Source: Microvirga sp. KLBC 81 (lineage in GTDB: Bacteria; Pseudomonadota; Alphaproteobacteria; Rhizobiales; Beijerinckiaceae). Taken from it: 64,000 nucleotides of DNA. The DNA is taken from NCBI RefSeq assembly GCF_003075415.1, contig NZ_QDAH01000016.1, positions 1 through 64,000 of the forward strand. Direction: 5' to 3'. The position numbers and the translations under genes are program-made. Shown here in pieces: positions 1 through 8,925 of the stretch. The notes beneath the pieces were generated by a model, which saw only the letters and a program-made list of their open reading frames with translations, did no database searches and had not been told where the DNA came from. Each line of letters opens with the position of its first letter. Within the stretch, counting starts at the first letter, position 1.

Positions 1-33
1 CAGAACCAGGAAGCTATCGGACCAGGACATGGG

Positions 34-1044
34 TTGAATCGAATGGTTGAGACACAGATCCCTCACGGCGGAAATCTCGAGGAAGCCCGGAGGCTCTTTC
101 CCGATGCGCCCGAGCCGTGGGTGGACCTGTCGACGGGGATCAACCCCATAGCGTATCCCATGCCTGCCTTGCCAGCGTCCTCGTTCGAGCGGCTGCCGAC
201 ACCTGACGCTCACGCGGATCTGGAAGCGGCTGCCGCCGAGGCCTATGGAGCGACGGATGCTGCGGGAGTCGTGGCTGCGCCAGGCACGCAGATCCTCATC
301 AGCCTCCTGCCGCATCTGCGGCCACGCTCGAAGGTTGCCGTGCTGGGGCCGACCTATGCCGAGCATGCGCAGGCCTGGCGCGGAGCAGGGCATGAGGTTG
401 TGGAAATCTTTTCGCCCGATGACGATCACGAGACGGATGTTCTCGTTATCGTCAATCCTAACAACCCCGACGGGCGTATCCTCCAGCGGCGAACGCTGGT
501 CGATCTGGCATCGCGGCTTCATCGGCGCGGCGGCTGGCTTGTGGTGGACGAAGCCTTCGCCGATTTCGACTCCGGCGAGACGATCGTGCCTTCTCTCCCG
601 AACGGGATCATCGTCCTGCGTTCTTTCGGGAAGACCTACGGGCTTGCAGGAATACGACTGGGCTTTGCCATCGCACAGCCTGCCATCGCCGGCCTCGTGC
701 GCGCGGCTCTCGGTCCCTGGGTGGTGGCCGGACCAGCGATCGAGGTGGGGAGAATGGCTCTGCGGGACGGGCAATGGCGGGTTGCCGCTGCCGAGGCCCG
801 AGCGAGAGATGCCGTTCGTCTCGACAAGCTCCTGCGGCATGTGGTCGGAGCGGCCTCAATGGGGACAATACTCTATCGGCTGATCGAGAGCCCTGCCGCA
901 GCGGACCTGTTCACCCATCTTGGGAAGTGTGGAATCTGGACCCGGCGATTCAGGGAAGATCCGAATCGCCTGCGTCTCGGACTTCCGGGATCGGATGAGG
1001 CTTGGTTGCGCCTGGAAGCGGCATTTGCCGATTTCGCCGATTAG
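34..1044 (+). CDS. cobC: threonine-phosphate decarboxylase (CobC/CobD type)
   Basis: PLP-dependent fold-type I aminotransferase-like enzyme that decarboxylates L-threonine phosphate to (R)-1-aminopropan-2-yl phosphate, the linker of the lower cobalamin ligand loop. Visible motifs: the N-terminal HGGNLEEARRLFPDAP and DLSTGINP signature of CobC, NPNNPDG near residue 145, and the PLP-lysine block SFGKTYGLAGIRLGF near residue 200. Length (about 336 residues) is normal. A TTG at 34 has AGGA six bases upstream; an ATG at 43 in the same frame is an alternative start that agrees with family N-termini. It is followed 42 bases later by cobF, so it is probably part of a cobalamin operon that begins left of the window. 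Confidence 0.9.
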   Translation: MNRMVETQIPHGGNLEEARRLFPDAPEPWVDLSTGINPIAYPMPALPASSFERLPTPDAHADLEAAAAEAYGATDAAGVVAAPGTQILISLLPHLRPRSKVAVLGPTYAEHAQAWRGAGHEVVEIFSPDDDHETDVLVIVNPNNPDGRILQRRTLVDLASRLHRRGGWLVVDEAFADFDSGETIVPSLPNGIIVLRSFGKTYGLAGIRLGFAIAQPAIAGLVRAALGPWVVAGPAIEVGRMALRDGQWRVAAAEARARDAVRLDKLLRHVVGAASMGTILYRLIESPAAADLFTHLGKCGIWTRRFREDPNRLRLGLPGSDEAWLRLEAAFADFAD

Positions 1045-1086
1045 GGGCGGGAACGCCGCAGGTTCCTATCGTGAAGAGAGCACCGC

Positions 1087-1854
1087 ATGAGAAAAATCTA
1101 TGTTATCGGACTAGGATCGGGAAATCCCGATCACATGACCATTCAGGCCATCAAGGCGCTCAACGAGGTTGATGTTTTCTTCATGGTCGACAAGGGAGCG
1201 GCCGCCAGCGAACTCATCGACGTGCGCGAGGAAATCTGCCGGCGCTTTATTGAGGATCCTCACTACCGGATCGTGCGCGCTCGCAATCCCGAGCGCGATG
1301 CACGATCGGCCGATTACCGGCACGGCGTCGAGGAGTGGCACAAGGCAAGGGCCGCTGTCTTCGAGGACCTGATCCGCGATGAACTTGGAGCGGATGAGTG
1401 TGGCGCGTTCCTTGTATGGGGCGATCCGTCACTCTACGACAGCACGATCAGGATCCTGCAGCACGTCTTGGCGCAGCGGAGCGTGAGTTTCGAATATGAG
1501 GTGATTCCGGGTATCAGCAGCGTTCAGGCGCTCGCGGCAGCCCACAAGATTCCCTTGAACAACATCGGCGAGGCCGTTCACATCACCACGGGACGGAAGC
1601 TCGCCGAGGGCCGCATGGGCGATGCCGAAAGCGTCGTGGTCATGCTCGACGGCGAGAACAGCTTCAGGTCCGCTCCGGCCACGAACTCCACTATCTATTG
1701 GGGCGCCTACCTCGGTATGCCGGATGAGACGATCATTGCAGGTCCTGTTGAAGAGGTCGCGGATCGGATCGAGGAGGTCCGTCGAACCCTTCGCGAGAAG
1801 AAGGGCTGGATCATGGACATATACCTCTTGAAGCAGGAGAGAGACGATGCATGA
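1087..1854 (+). CDS. cobF: precorrin-6A synthase (deacetylating)
   Basis: SAM-dependent methyltransferase of the tetrapyrrole methylase family. It methylates C-1 of precorrin-5 with loss of acetate in the aerobic cobalamin pathway. The N-terminus carries the family glycine loop (IGLGSGNPDHMT), followed by WGDPSLYDST near residue 116 and the EVIPGISSVQALAAAHKIPL block near residue 138, which is typical of CobF. Length of 255 residues is normal. Its presence points to the oxygen-dependent route, consistent with an alphaproteobacterium. It sits directly downstream of cobC on the same strand. Confidence 0.93.
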   Translation: MRKIYVIGLGSGNPDHMTIQAIKALNEVDVFFMVDKGAAASELIDVREEICRRFIEDPHYRIVRARNPERDARSADYRHGVEEWHKARAAVFEDLIRDELGADECGAFLVWGDPSLYDSTIRILQHVLAQRSVSFEYEVIPGISSVQALAAAHKIPLNNIGEAVHITTGRKLAEGRMGDAESVVVMLDGENSFRSAPATNSTIYWGAYLGMPDETIIAGPVEEVADRIEEVRRTLREKKGWIMDIYLLKQERDDA

Positions 1855-2256
1855 TCGCCAATCCATGCCATCAGATACGAACGCTTCCTCAATGGCTTAG
1901 CATCAGACCTTAATGCTCCTTTGCTGTTAGCAGATCAGGTCACGAAGTCCCGGCTGACCGAACACATTATCTTGCATCTTGTGAACCGCTAAATTCGATG
2001 TGCTCTCAGACCAAGGCAGATGACGAGCCTCCAACCGGTTCTGTCGCAAGCTCGTTTTTTACTGATCAATACTGTTGGTCCCGCACTGCCTGATTGCCGT
2101 GAAACCAACGGCTTAAGGCCACTGCCACAGCGCCAAATTGGCGCTGGGAATGCCTATACTTCAAGTTTGCGACCGAACCGACCGTTGTCCCGCCTATTTT
2201 CCAACCCCACACCTGCGATCCGCAAGTCCAAGGCATCTTACTGTGGGAAGAAGAGG
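1855..2256 (+). other. intergenic region, no gene seen
   Basis: About 400 bases between convergent cobF and the aldehyde dehydrogenase. The only open frames are short or antisense to the dehydrogenase and lack recognisable motifs. I see no clear terminator or riboswitch. Confidence 0.5.
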
Positions 2257-3687
2257 TCAGATCTGATTGTAACCAAAGATCGATTTGAGCTCGAGGAACT
2301 CTTCAAGCCCGAACACCCCACGCTCGCGCCCGTTGCCGGACTGCTTGTAGCCGCCGAACGGCGCCGCAGGATCACTTGGCACGCCGTTCAGATGGACCAT
2401 GCCGGCGCGAAGGCGCCGGGCGATCTGCCGGGCGCGCTCAAGGTCCGCCGAGGTCACATAGCTTGAGAGACCAAAGCGGGTATCGTTGGCAATTCCTACG
2501 GCTTCATCCTCGCTTTCGTACGGCAAGATGGAGAGCACAGGCCCGAAGATCTCCTCCCGTGCGATCGTCATCTGATTGTGCACGTCCATGAAGACGGTCG
2601 GACGAACATAATAGCCCCGCTCTAATCGCGTAGGGCGACCGAGCCCTCCGGTGACGAGCGTTGCCCCCTCCTGCAATCCAGAGGCGATCAGGCTTTGAAC
2701 CCGCGCGAACTGCGCCTTGTTCGCTACTGGGCCGAGGGTGGTCAATAGCGAGCGCGGTTCTCCCACCACAAGTTCCTCGGCGATGCTCTTGGCGATCGCG
2801 GCCGCTTCCGGTTGTCGATGCGCAGGGACGAGCAGGCGGGTTGGCGCGTTGCAGGACTGGCCACTGTTGGCGAAGCAGGCATAGGCCCCATGTCTCACAG
2901 CTGTCGCGAAACTTGCATCGTCGAGAAGGATGTTGGGGGACTTGCCACCCAACTCCTGATGAACCCGCTTGAGGGTGTCAGCTGCGGCTTTCGCCACAAC
3001 GATCCCAGTGTGGGTTGAGCCGGTGAAGGAAACCATATCAACGTCAGGATGAGACACAAGTGCCTGACCGACAGTGGGTCCGTCGCCCTGGATGAGGTTG
3101 AACACGCCCGGTGGCACGCCGGCCTCATGCAGGATTTCTGCAAAGATCGAGGCCGAGGCGGGCGCGACCTCACTGGGCTTCAGGATCATCGTGCAGCCGG
3201 CAGCAAGCGCTGGGCCAACCTTGCAGGCGATCTGCAGAAGAGGCCAGTTCCACGGGGTGATCAGCCCACAGACCCCGATGGGCTCCCGCGTGATCAGGGT
3301 CGAACCCAGTACTATATCGAATTGGTAGGTTTCCAGCGCCTTGATGCTCTGCTGCAGATGAATGAGCCCAGCCGCGACCTGCCGCTCGCGGGCCAGGATG
3401 AGGGGGGCTCCCATCTCCAGCAAGACCGCTTCGACAAGATCGTCAGTGCGTCGCCGGTAGCAGTCGACTATGGCCCGCAGGAGATCCAACCGCTCCCGTC
3501 GTGTGGTTTGGGCGTACGCTCCGAAGGCCTGCCGGGCTGCGGCAACGGCGCGGTTCACATCACCGACATCACTCGGTGCGAAGGTTGCGAAAACTGCCTC
3601 GGTGGCAGGGTTGATGAGGTCGACAAGCCGCGGGGTCTCAGGTGAGACCCACCGTCCATCGATATAGAGATGGTGAAGATGTTGCAC
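2257..3687 (-). CDS. NAD(P)-dependent aldehyde dehydrogenase family protein
   Basis: Oxidises an aldehyde to the acid with NAD(P)+. The substrate cannot be told from sequence. Family landmarks occur in order: ITPWNWPL near residue 140, the KPSEVAP block, SFTGSTHTG, the general-base glutamate in QELGGKSPNILL, the catalytic cysteine in NSGQSCNAPTR near residue 280, and EEIFGPVLSILPY toward the end. Length of 476 residues is standard. It is a lone gene on the minus strand between cobF and the folate block, with no pathway context. The CDS is intact and looks functional. Confidence 0.9.
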   Translation of the reverse strand: MQHLHHLYIDGRWVSPETPRLVDLINPATEAVFATFAPSDVGDVNRAVAAARQAFGAYAQTTRRERLDLLRAIVDCYRRRTDDLVEAVLLEMGAPLILARERQVAAGLIHLQQSIKALETYQFDIVLGSTLITREPIGVCGLITPWNWPLLQIACKVGPALAAGCTMILKPSEVAPASASIFAEILHEAGVPPGVFNLIQGDGPTVGQALVSHPDVDMVSFTGSTHTGIVVAKAAADTLKRVHQELGGKSPNILLDDASFATAVRHGAYACFANSGQSCNAPTRLLVPAHRQPEAAAIAKSIAEELVVGEPRSLLTTLGPVANKAQFARVQSLIASGLQEGATLVTGGLGRPTRLERGYYVRPTVFMDVHNQMTIAREEIFGPVLSILPYESEDEAVGIANDTRFGLSSYVTSADLERARQIARRLRAGMVHLNGVPSDPAAPFGGYKQSGNGRERGVFGLEEFLELKSIFGYNQI

Positions 3688-4196
3688 CGACCTGCGCCCC
3701 TTGCTTCGTCGTCAGCGACAATCTCAGTCGTTCGAGCCAAATCGAGGACCCACACCACAGCGCCCCTTTCGCGAGGCTTGAGCGGTTGTTCCTGAAACCG
3801 GACGACATTACTCTCTTCACCATGCGACACCGCGCCGTCAAGAACCCGCGGAAAACGTTGGTTAGACCGCGCGACAGCTCGCTGGATCCGCTTTCTTGTT
3901 GGCTGGGTCAAGACACACTTTGGATCGACTCTGGTACCGGGGCCTGTGGCATCTTGAGTGAGGCGCAGCTGTTACGCTATAACTCCCTGATAGGCCGACC
4001 GATGTGAACCCGGTCACCCGCCCTGCTGGCACAGTTCCGTAGAGAATACTGGTAATGGTGCTGACCTTGGGAAGAGAGCTGCAACCCATGTCTCGTGCCC
4101 GGGCGACCGTGTTGACACTCGCTCCGATGTAGTCCTTGATGCTCTGGCGCTAACGGGTGAGCGCATCAACGATGCCTCTCGTCCGTCTGCCGCACA
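3688..4196 (+). other. intergenic region, no gene seen
   Basis: About 500 bases between the start of the aldehyde dehydrogenase and the first preQ1-type element. Open frames exist on both strands but none shows a domain, a good ribosome binding site or family resemblance. It may hold decayed sequence, like the pseudogene that follows. Confidence 0.4.
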
Positions 4197-4250
4197 TTCA
4201 TCGGCACGCAAGCCGATCCGGTCGCAGCCTACCCGGTCAAAACAAGGAGC
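4197..4250 (+). repeat. 54-nt direct repeat, copy A (with 9233-9286)
   Basis: The 54 bases from TTCATCGGCACGCAAGCC to the AAGGAGC before the start codon are identical to 9233-9286. The two copies are in the same orientation and bracket the pab/fol genes. Similarity continues at a lower level into the queC remnants that follow. Confidence 0.95.
4218..4249 (+). promoter_or_regulatory. preQ1-I type riboswitch aptamer (copy 1)
   Basis: A short hairpin CCGG-TCGCAGCCTAC-CCGG is followed by the A-rich tail TCAAAACAAGGAG, which also contains the Shine-Dalgarno sequence. Stem, C/U/A-rich loop and A-rich 3' tail match the preQ1-I layout, where the tail folds back to dock with the hairpin and hides the ribosome binding site. 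What follows is a decayed queC, the gene such switches commonly control. A second identical copy lies at 9254-9285. The call rests on pattern recognition by eye. Confidence 0.75.
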
Positions 4251-4254
4251 TCAC

Positions 4255-4400
4255 GTGAAGACCCTCGTCGTCTGTTCCGGCGGATTGGACTCCGTCACCC
4301 TCGCCCACAAGGTCGCGGCTGAGCAATCCCTCACCCGCCTCGGTGTGCCGCTTGTTGGATGAGGTCAGCACGCCAAGAACGCCAACCTTGATCTGATTTT
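4255..4400 (+). pseudogene. queC: queC 5' remnant (copy 1)
   Basis: A GTG at 4255 starts a reading frame whose product (KTLVVCSGGLDSVTLAHKVA) is the N-terminus of QueC, 7-cyano-7-deazaguanine synthase, including the SGGLDS pyrophosphatase loop. After about 35 codons the frame hits a stop at GVPLVG. In the bases just beyond, the frame reads GQHAKN, recalling the YGQRHAKEL block of intact QueC, so an internal piece has been lost. The ribosome binding site and preQ1-type leader upstream are intact. The functional queC is at 10475-11188. Confidence 0.8.
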
Positions 4401-4414
4401 CAACTGCTGATGTC

Positions 4415-5797
4415 ATGCGACACCCGATCCATCTTGAACATCTTGGCAGCCTTGACGCATTCACCTGCGCGCAGACATTGTCGCACCTGCCCGATCTGCT
4501 GTTCCTGGATAGCGCTCTGCGCCATCCTGTGCTCGGGCGCTACTCCTTCGTCGCCGCGGACCCATTCGGCCGGTTTGTCGTACGGGGTGGACGAGCACTC
4601 TGGAACGGCGACCTCTTACCTCAACCGCCGCTATCCGCACTGCGCTCCCTCTTAGATCGGTACCGCCAATCGAGAATTGACAGCCTGCCGCCATTCCAAG
4701 GCGGTGCGGCAGGTTATTTCGCGTATGATTTTCGGCACACTCTCGAGAGGCTCACACCGGCGCCGACCGACGTCCCATGCCCTGAAGCCGTGCTCCCATT
4801 CTACGATATCGTCGTGAGCTTCGATCACCGTAGCGGCGACGCATGGCTTGTTTCAACGGGCTGGCCAGAGCAGGACCCAGACAAGCGCCAGAAGCGGGCC
4901 GCAGCTCGCGCTCAGCAATTCCGGAGGCTTCTCGGCCATGGACCGCGCCAGCTCCGTGACTGCAGGCTCGCGAGTCCATGGACGTCGAACTTCTCGGCCA
5001 GCGGCTACATGAAGGCCGTCAAGGCTGTGATCGACTCCATCCTGGCCGGAGACATCTTCCAGGCGAACATTGCCCAGCGCTTTACCGCTCAGGTTTCCGA
5101 TGAGTTCGATGCGCTTGCCTTCTACGGCCAACTCCGCCGCGTGAATCCTGCGACCTTTGGTGCTTTTCTCAACTTCGATGAGAGTACGATTGCCTCGAGC
5201 TCGCCTGAGCGCTTTGTGAAGGTTGATCAGGGCTGTGTCGAGACACGCCCGATCAAAGGCACAGCTGCACGCTCCTCCGATCAGCAGCGCGACCGGGACT
5301 TGGCTGAGACGCTGCTGCGCTCCGACAAGGATCGAGCCGAGAACCTGATGATTGTCGATCTGCTGCGCAATGATCTGTCGCGGGTGTGCAAGCCACACAC
5401 GGTGCGCGCCCCGATGCTGTGCAGCCTGGAGAGCTATGCGGCCGTTCACCATCTCGTCTCGGTCGTCGAGGGTCAACTCCATTCAGGCCTTACGGCGACT
5501 GACGTGATCGCCGCCTGTTTCCCGGGTGGGTCGATCACGGGTGCGCCGAAAATCCGCGCCATGGAGATCATCACACAGATCGAACGCTGTGCCCGGCAGG
5601 TCTATTGTGGCTCCATCGGCTACTTTGGCTTCGACGGAACGGCTGATACGAACATCGCGATTCGGACCATCATGCTGACAGACGGATCAGCGGTGTTTCA
5701 TGCCGGCGGCGGGATCACGGCGCTGTCCGACCCGCGGGCCGAGTACGAGGAAACCTTGGCGAAGGCCCAGCGCATTTTTGCGGCCTTTGAAGCATAG
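4415..5797 (+). CDS. pabB: aminodeoxychorismate synthase component I
   Basis: Converts chorismate plus ammonia (from PabA) to 4-amino-4-deoxychorismate, the first step of p-aminobenzoate synthesis for folate. The chorismate-binding domain is complete. The motif ETRPIKGTAARSSD near residue 275 has PIKGT, the lysine form that distinguishes aminodeoxychorismate synthase from anthranilate synthase (PIAGT). Further motifs are DLLRNDLSRVC and the C-terminal FPGGSITGAPKIRAMEII. Length of 460 residues fits. It starts 15 bases after the queC remnant ends and is followed 9 bases downstream by pabA, so the pab genes form one operon, possibly transcribed through the preQ1-type leader. Confidence 0.93.
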   Translation: MRHPIHLEHLGSLDAFTCAQTLSHLPDLLFLDSALRHPVLGRYSFVAADPFGRFVVRGGRALWNGDLLPQPPLSALRSLLDRYRQSRIDSLPPFQGGAAGYFAYDFRHTLERLTPAPTDVPCPEAVLPFYDIVVSFDHRSGDAWLVSTGWPEQDPDKRQKRAAARAQQFRRLLGHGPRQLRDCRLASPWTSNFSASGYMKAVKAVIDSILAGDIFQANIAQRFTAQVSDEFDALAFYGQLRRVNPATFGAFLNFDESTIASSSPERFVKVDQGCVETRPIKGTAARSSDQQRDRDLAETLLRSDKDRAENLMIVDLLRNDLSRVCKPHTVRAPMLCSLESYAAVHHLVSVVEGQLHSGLTATDVIAACFPGGSITGAPKIRAMEIITQIERCARQVYCGSIGYFGFDGTADTNIAIRTIMLTDGSAVFHAGGGITALSDPRAEYEETLAKAQRIFAAFEA

Positions 5798-5806
5798 ACG
5801 ACCAGA

Positions 5807-6406
5807 ATGATCCTGATCATCGACAACTATGACTCCTTCGTTTTCAACGTCGCACGGTACTTCTTTGAACTGGGCGAGACGGTGAAGGTGGTCCGTAACG
5901 ATGCGATCAATGTCGACGCAATTCGGGTCCTATCGCCGAGAGCGGTCGTGCTCTCGCCTGGGCCATGCTCTCCGTTGGAAGCCGGTGCGTCCTGCGAGAT
6001 CATCCGGCATCTCTCGGGAGCGCTCCCGCTTCTTGGGATTTGCCTTGGTCATCAATGCATCGGACAGGTCTTCGGGTGGCGGGTCACGCGGGCGCGCAGG
6101 CCCATGCATGGGCGCTCCTCTGCCATCCGTCACAGCGGTCAGGGCATCTTCAACAGCCTGCCCAATCCGTTGCAAGCGGGGCGTTATCATTCGCTGATTG
6201 TGGAAGAGGATCGCCGCTCGACGGAGTTGGCGGTAACCGCGCGTTCCGAGGACGGCGAGATCATGGCCCTGCAGCATCGACGCCATCCCACCTATGGCGT
6301 GCAGTTTCATCCGGAGTCCATCCTGACCGAGCACGGACACGCGCTGCTGTCCAACTTCCTCGATATCGCGACGAAAGCCGAGGAGGGTCGCCATGCTATG
6401 GTTTGA
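5807..6406 (+). CDS. pabA: aminodeoxychorismate synthase component II (glutamine amidotransferase)
   Basis: Class I glutamine amidotransferase that feeds ammonia to PabB. It shows the N-terminal ILIIDNYDSFVFN, the nucleophile cysteine in LLGICLGHQCIGQ near residue 77, and the catalytic His-Glu pair in VQFHPESILTEHG near residue 165. Length is 199 residues. PabA and TrpG are hard to separate by sequence alone. The position between pabB and pabC makes the folate role the most likely, though it could serve both. The 3' end overlaps pabC by 14 bases, which suggests translational coupling. Confidence 0.92.
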   Translation: MILIIDNYDSFVFNVARYFFELGETVKVVRNDAINVDAIRVLSPRAVVLSPGPCSPLEAGASCEIIRHLSGALPLLGICLGHQCIGQVFGWRVTRARRPMHGRSSAIRHSGQGIFNSLPNPLQAGRYHSLIVEEDRRSTELAVTARSEDGEIMALQHRRHPTYGVQFHPESILTEHGHALLSNFLDIATKAEEGRHAMV

Positions 6407-7220
6407 TGGGGCGATCTCGAATGATCCGCGAACCGGTTTCGATTTGCGCGACCGAGGGCTTCTGCTGGGCGACGGCTTGTTCGAAACGCTGGTTGTCACG
6501 AATGGCAGAGCCTTCATGCTTGACGCGCATCTCGATCGTCTTCTCGCCGGTGCGGCCGCATTGAACATACCAGTAGACCGGGAGTCTCTGCGACGGCCGG
6601 TTGACGATCTGGCTGCCGCTCTCCCCGACGGTGGCATCATTCGCCTGACCCTGACCCGAGGAGTGGGACCACGCGGCTTACGGCCTCCGATTGACCAACA
6701 GCCCACCATCTTTGCGGCTGCGTCCGCACCATGGTCTCCAACTCCGGCGGCGGCGGAGGTGCGCCTGGTGACGACGCGGATTCGGCGCAATCCTTCTTCG
6801 CCCACATCACGATACAAAACGCTCGCTTATCTCGATAATGTCCTCGCCCTACAGGACGCGTTGGACCGAGGCGCTGACGACGCGCTCCTTCTGGCAGCTG
6901 GCGGGCAGGTGGCCTGCACCAGCGCCGGGAACATTTTTATCATCGAGGGTGAGAGGCTCCTCACCCCATCCCTCGACAATGGAGTGTTGCCTGGAATCAC
7001 CCGCGCCCTTGTTCTCAATGTCTTGGCACTCGAACTCGGTCTGATCCCACAAGAAGTGAACCTGTCGAAGGACAGCCTGTTTCAAGCCGATGCCGTGTTC
7101 CTGACCAATTCTGTGGCGCTTGTGGCGCACGCGACGGAACTCGATGGCAAGCCGCTCTCCCGCTCCGGGCGGAAAACAGTCGAGCATATCCGCGCCAATC
7201 TCCTCGCCTTGATGAATTAG
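6393..7220 (+). CDS. pabC: aminodeoxychorismate lyase (class IV aminotransferase fold)
   Basis: PLP enzyme of fold type IV that eliminates pyruvate from aminodeoxychorismate to give p-aminobenzoate. Characteristic parts are RGLLLGDGLFETLVV near residue 24, the lysine region TSRYKTLAYLDNVLA near residue 137, and SAGNIFIIEGERLLTP near residue 177, followed by LPGITRALVL. Length of 275 residues fits. By sequence it could also be a D-amino acid or branched-chain aminotransferase, but overlap with pabA and the pabB-pabA-pabC order settle the assignment. Convergent with folK. Confidence 0.88.
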   Translation: MLWFDGAISNDPRTGFDLRDRGLLLGDGLFETLVVTNGRAFMLDAHLDRLLAGAAALNIPVDRESLRRPVDDLAAALPDGGIIRLTLTRGVGPRGLRPPIDQQPTIFAAASAPWSPTPAAAEVRLVTTRIRRNPSSPTSRYKTLAYLDNVLALQDALDRGADDALLLAAGGQVACTSAGNIFIIEGERLLTPSLDNGVLPGITRALVLNVLALELGLIPQEVNLSKDSLFQADAVFLTNSVALVAHATELDGKPLSRSGRKTVEHIRANLLALMN

Positions 7221-7278
7221 CAACAGTTTGTGAGATTGGCCGGACGTTGGAAATTGGCGGCAGCAGCCGTGTACTCAG

Positions 7279-7752
7279 CTAGGCCAGCTTCGTGATGCCA
7301 CTGCAATTCAAGTCAGCGAGGATGTCGGCAATCATTTTCCGACCGAGCTTCAGATCAGGTGCGATCTCGGCCAGCGGCACCAGAACAAAGGCGCGCTCCG
7401 CCAGATACGGATGGGGAAGCATCAGGCTGGGGGTGTTCACCTCAAGATCATCGTAGGTGAGAATATCGATGTCGATCACCCGAGGTCCCCACTTGACCTC
7501 GCGAACCCGCCCCAGCTCCTGCTCCACCCGAAGGCACAGGGCCAAGAGGTCATGCGGCGCGAGCTCGGTTTCGGCGACTGCGCAGGCATTCACAAACCAG
7601 TCCTGAGCCACGGGCCCCCACGGCTCCGTGCGGTAGTCGGCAGAGCGGGTGAGAATTCTTGCCCCACCCGCGTCAAGAGCTGACAGCGCTTTGGCAATGT
7701 TGCCGCGCTTGTCGCCGAGATTGCTGCCGAGGCTGAGCGTGACCCTAGCCAT
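7279..7752 (-). CDS. folK: 2-amino-4-hydroxy-6-hydroxymethyldihydropteridine pyrophosphokinase
   Basis: Transfers pyrophosphate from ATP to 6-hydroxymethyl-7,8-dihydropterin, between FolB and FolP in folate synthesis. It has the N-terminal SLGSNLGDKRGNI, the ELGRVREVKWGPRVIDIDIL signature with the metal-binding DID, and LPHPYLAERAFVLVPL. Length of 157 residues is normal. It is the last gene of a minus-strand operon folP-folB-folK. Its start overlaps the end of folB by eight bases. Confidence 0.94.
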   Translation of the reverse strand: MARVTLSLGSNLGDKRGNIAKALSALDAGGARILTRSADYRTEPWGPVAQDWFVNACAVAETELAPHDLLALCLRVEQELGRVREVKWGPRVIDIDILTYDDLEVNTPSLMLPHPYLAERAFVLVPLAEIAPDLKLGRKMIADILADLNCSGITKLA

Positions 7753-8113
7753 CGCGCGACCGCCTGATCTCGACGCTCACACCATCGAGGATGAACGGAA
7801 CCGGAGCCTCAGGTTTTTCAACACGGACGGCCACAGATGTAATCCGTGGGGATCGCTCGAGCGCGCCTGCGGCAATTGCCTCAGCCAAGCCTTCGATGGT
7901 GTGGAAGCGACGCGTCGTGCCAATCTCATGAACGAGCTTGGCGAGGCTCGCGTAGCAGACGGTCTGCCGGTAATCATCGGCCTGCCCGGCCGGCTTCAGG
8001 TCGAGCGAGCAGGTCAGGCTGACGTAAAACCGCTGCCCCAGACGGGCCTCTTCGGCATGAACGCCGTGGTGGGCGTACAGCGCCAGACGAGAGAGTGTGA
8101 TCGTGTCGGTCAA
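7745..8113 (-). CDS. folB: dihydroneopterin aldolase
   Basis: Cleaves 7,8-dihydroneopterin to 6-hydroxymethyl-7,8-dihydropterin and glycolaldehyde. Family features are LYAHHGVHAEEARLGQRFYV near the start, the central VCYASLAKLVHEI, the active-site EGLAEAIA block near residue 75, and a C-terminal lysine (VEKPEAPVPF). Length of 122 residues is standard. It overlaps folP by four bases and folK by eight, so the three genes are one translationally coupled unit. Confidence 0.92.
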   Translation of the reverse strand: MTDTITLSRLALYAHHGVHAEEARLGQRFYVSLTCSLDLKPAGQADDYRQTVCYASLAKLVHEIGTTRRFHTIEGLAEAIAAGALERSPRITSVAVRVEKPEAPVPFILDGVSVEIRRSRDG

Positions 8114-8925
8114 GGTACATTCCTCAGCAGGATGTCAGCTACGCGGCAGGCTTCCACATGAGCCTGCACGTCGTGGACGCGAACGATATCGGCACCCCGG
8201 CTCACGGCGGCCAGATGCGCTCCCAAGGTGCCAAAGAGCCGGTCTCGTGGGGGGACTTGGGGGTGGTAGAAGCGGCTCAGGACCGATTTGCGGGAGGCTC
8301 CCACGAGCACGGGGAAGCCCAGTGCCTTCAGCTCCGGCAGGCGGCGGAGGGCTTCAAGGTTCTGGTCGGCGGTTTTGCCGAAGCCAATGCCGGGATCAAG
8401 GATCAAACGTGCATCCGGAATGCCGGCTTGGCGGGCCAGAGCCAGGGAATGCTCGAAGAAACGCAGCATGTCGGCCATGATGTCGAGCGAAGCATCGACC
8501 TCTGCGCGATTGTGCATCACGATCACGAAAGCACCATGTTCCGCCACGACTGCCGGCATGTCGGGATCGCGCTGGAATCCCCAGACGTCGTTGACGATCC
8601 TCGCTCCCGCCCTAAGGGCAGCCTGGGCCGTCAACGCCCGATAGGTGTCGATGGAGATCGGCACCTTCAGGATCTGCGCAAGCTCACGAATAACCGGGAT
8701 GACGCGCCGCTGCTCCTCATCGGCCCCCACGGGCGTATGCCCCGGCCGCGTGGACTCTCCGCCGACATCAATGATGTCAGCGCCCGCCTGCTTCATCTCG
8801 CGGGCATGTTTAACCGCAGTGGCATGATCGCTGAACAGACCTCCATCCGAAAACGAGTCGGGCGTGACGTTCAGGACACCCATGATCAAGGTGCGTGTGC
8901 CGAGTTCTTTCAGGATCGCTATCAT
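8110..8925 (-). CDS. folP: dihydropteroate synthase
   Basis: Condenses p-aminobenzoate with hydroxymethyldihydropterin pyrophosphate; this is the sulfonamide target. It is a TIM barrel with MGVLNVTPDSFSDGG near residue 16, IIDVGGESTRPGHTP near residue 50, LILDPGIGFGKT near residue 172 and LVGASRKSVLSRF near residue 207. Length of 271 residues is normal. It is first in the folP-folB-folK operon, facing away from the que operon. Together with pabB-pabA-pabC the window supplies both halves of the dihydropteroate precursor, apart from GTP cyclohydrolase. Confidence 0.94.
   Translation of the reverse strand: MIAILKELGTRTLIMGVLNVTPDSFSDGGLFSDHATAVKHAREMKQAGADIIDVGGESTRPGHTPVGADEEQRRVIPVIRELAQILKVPISIDTYRALTAQAALRAGARIVNDVWGFQRDPDMPAVVAEHGAFVIVMHNRAEVDASLDIMADMLRFFEHSLALARQAGIPDARLILDPGIGFGKTADQNLEALRRLPELKALGFPVLVGASRKSVLSRFYHPQVPPRDRLFGTLGAHLAAVSRGADIVRVHDVQAHVEACRVADILLRNVP

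Noticed and set aside
2020..2466. 148-residue open frame on the plus strand after cobF
   Set aside because: Its 3' half is antisense to the aldehyde dehydrogenase, and its composition and lack of motifs suggest a chance frame.
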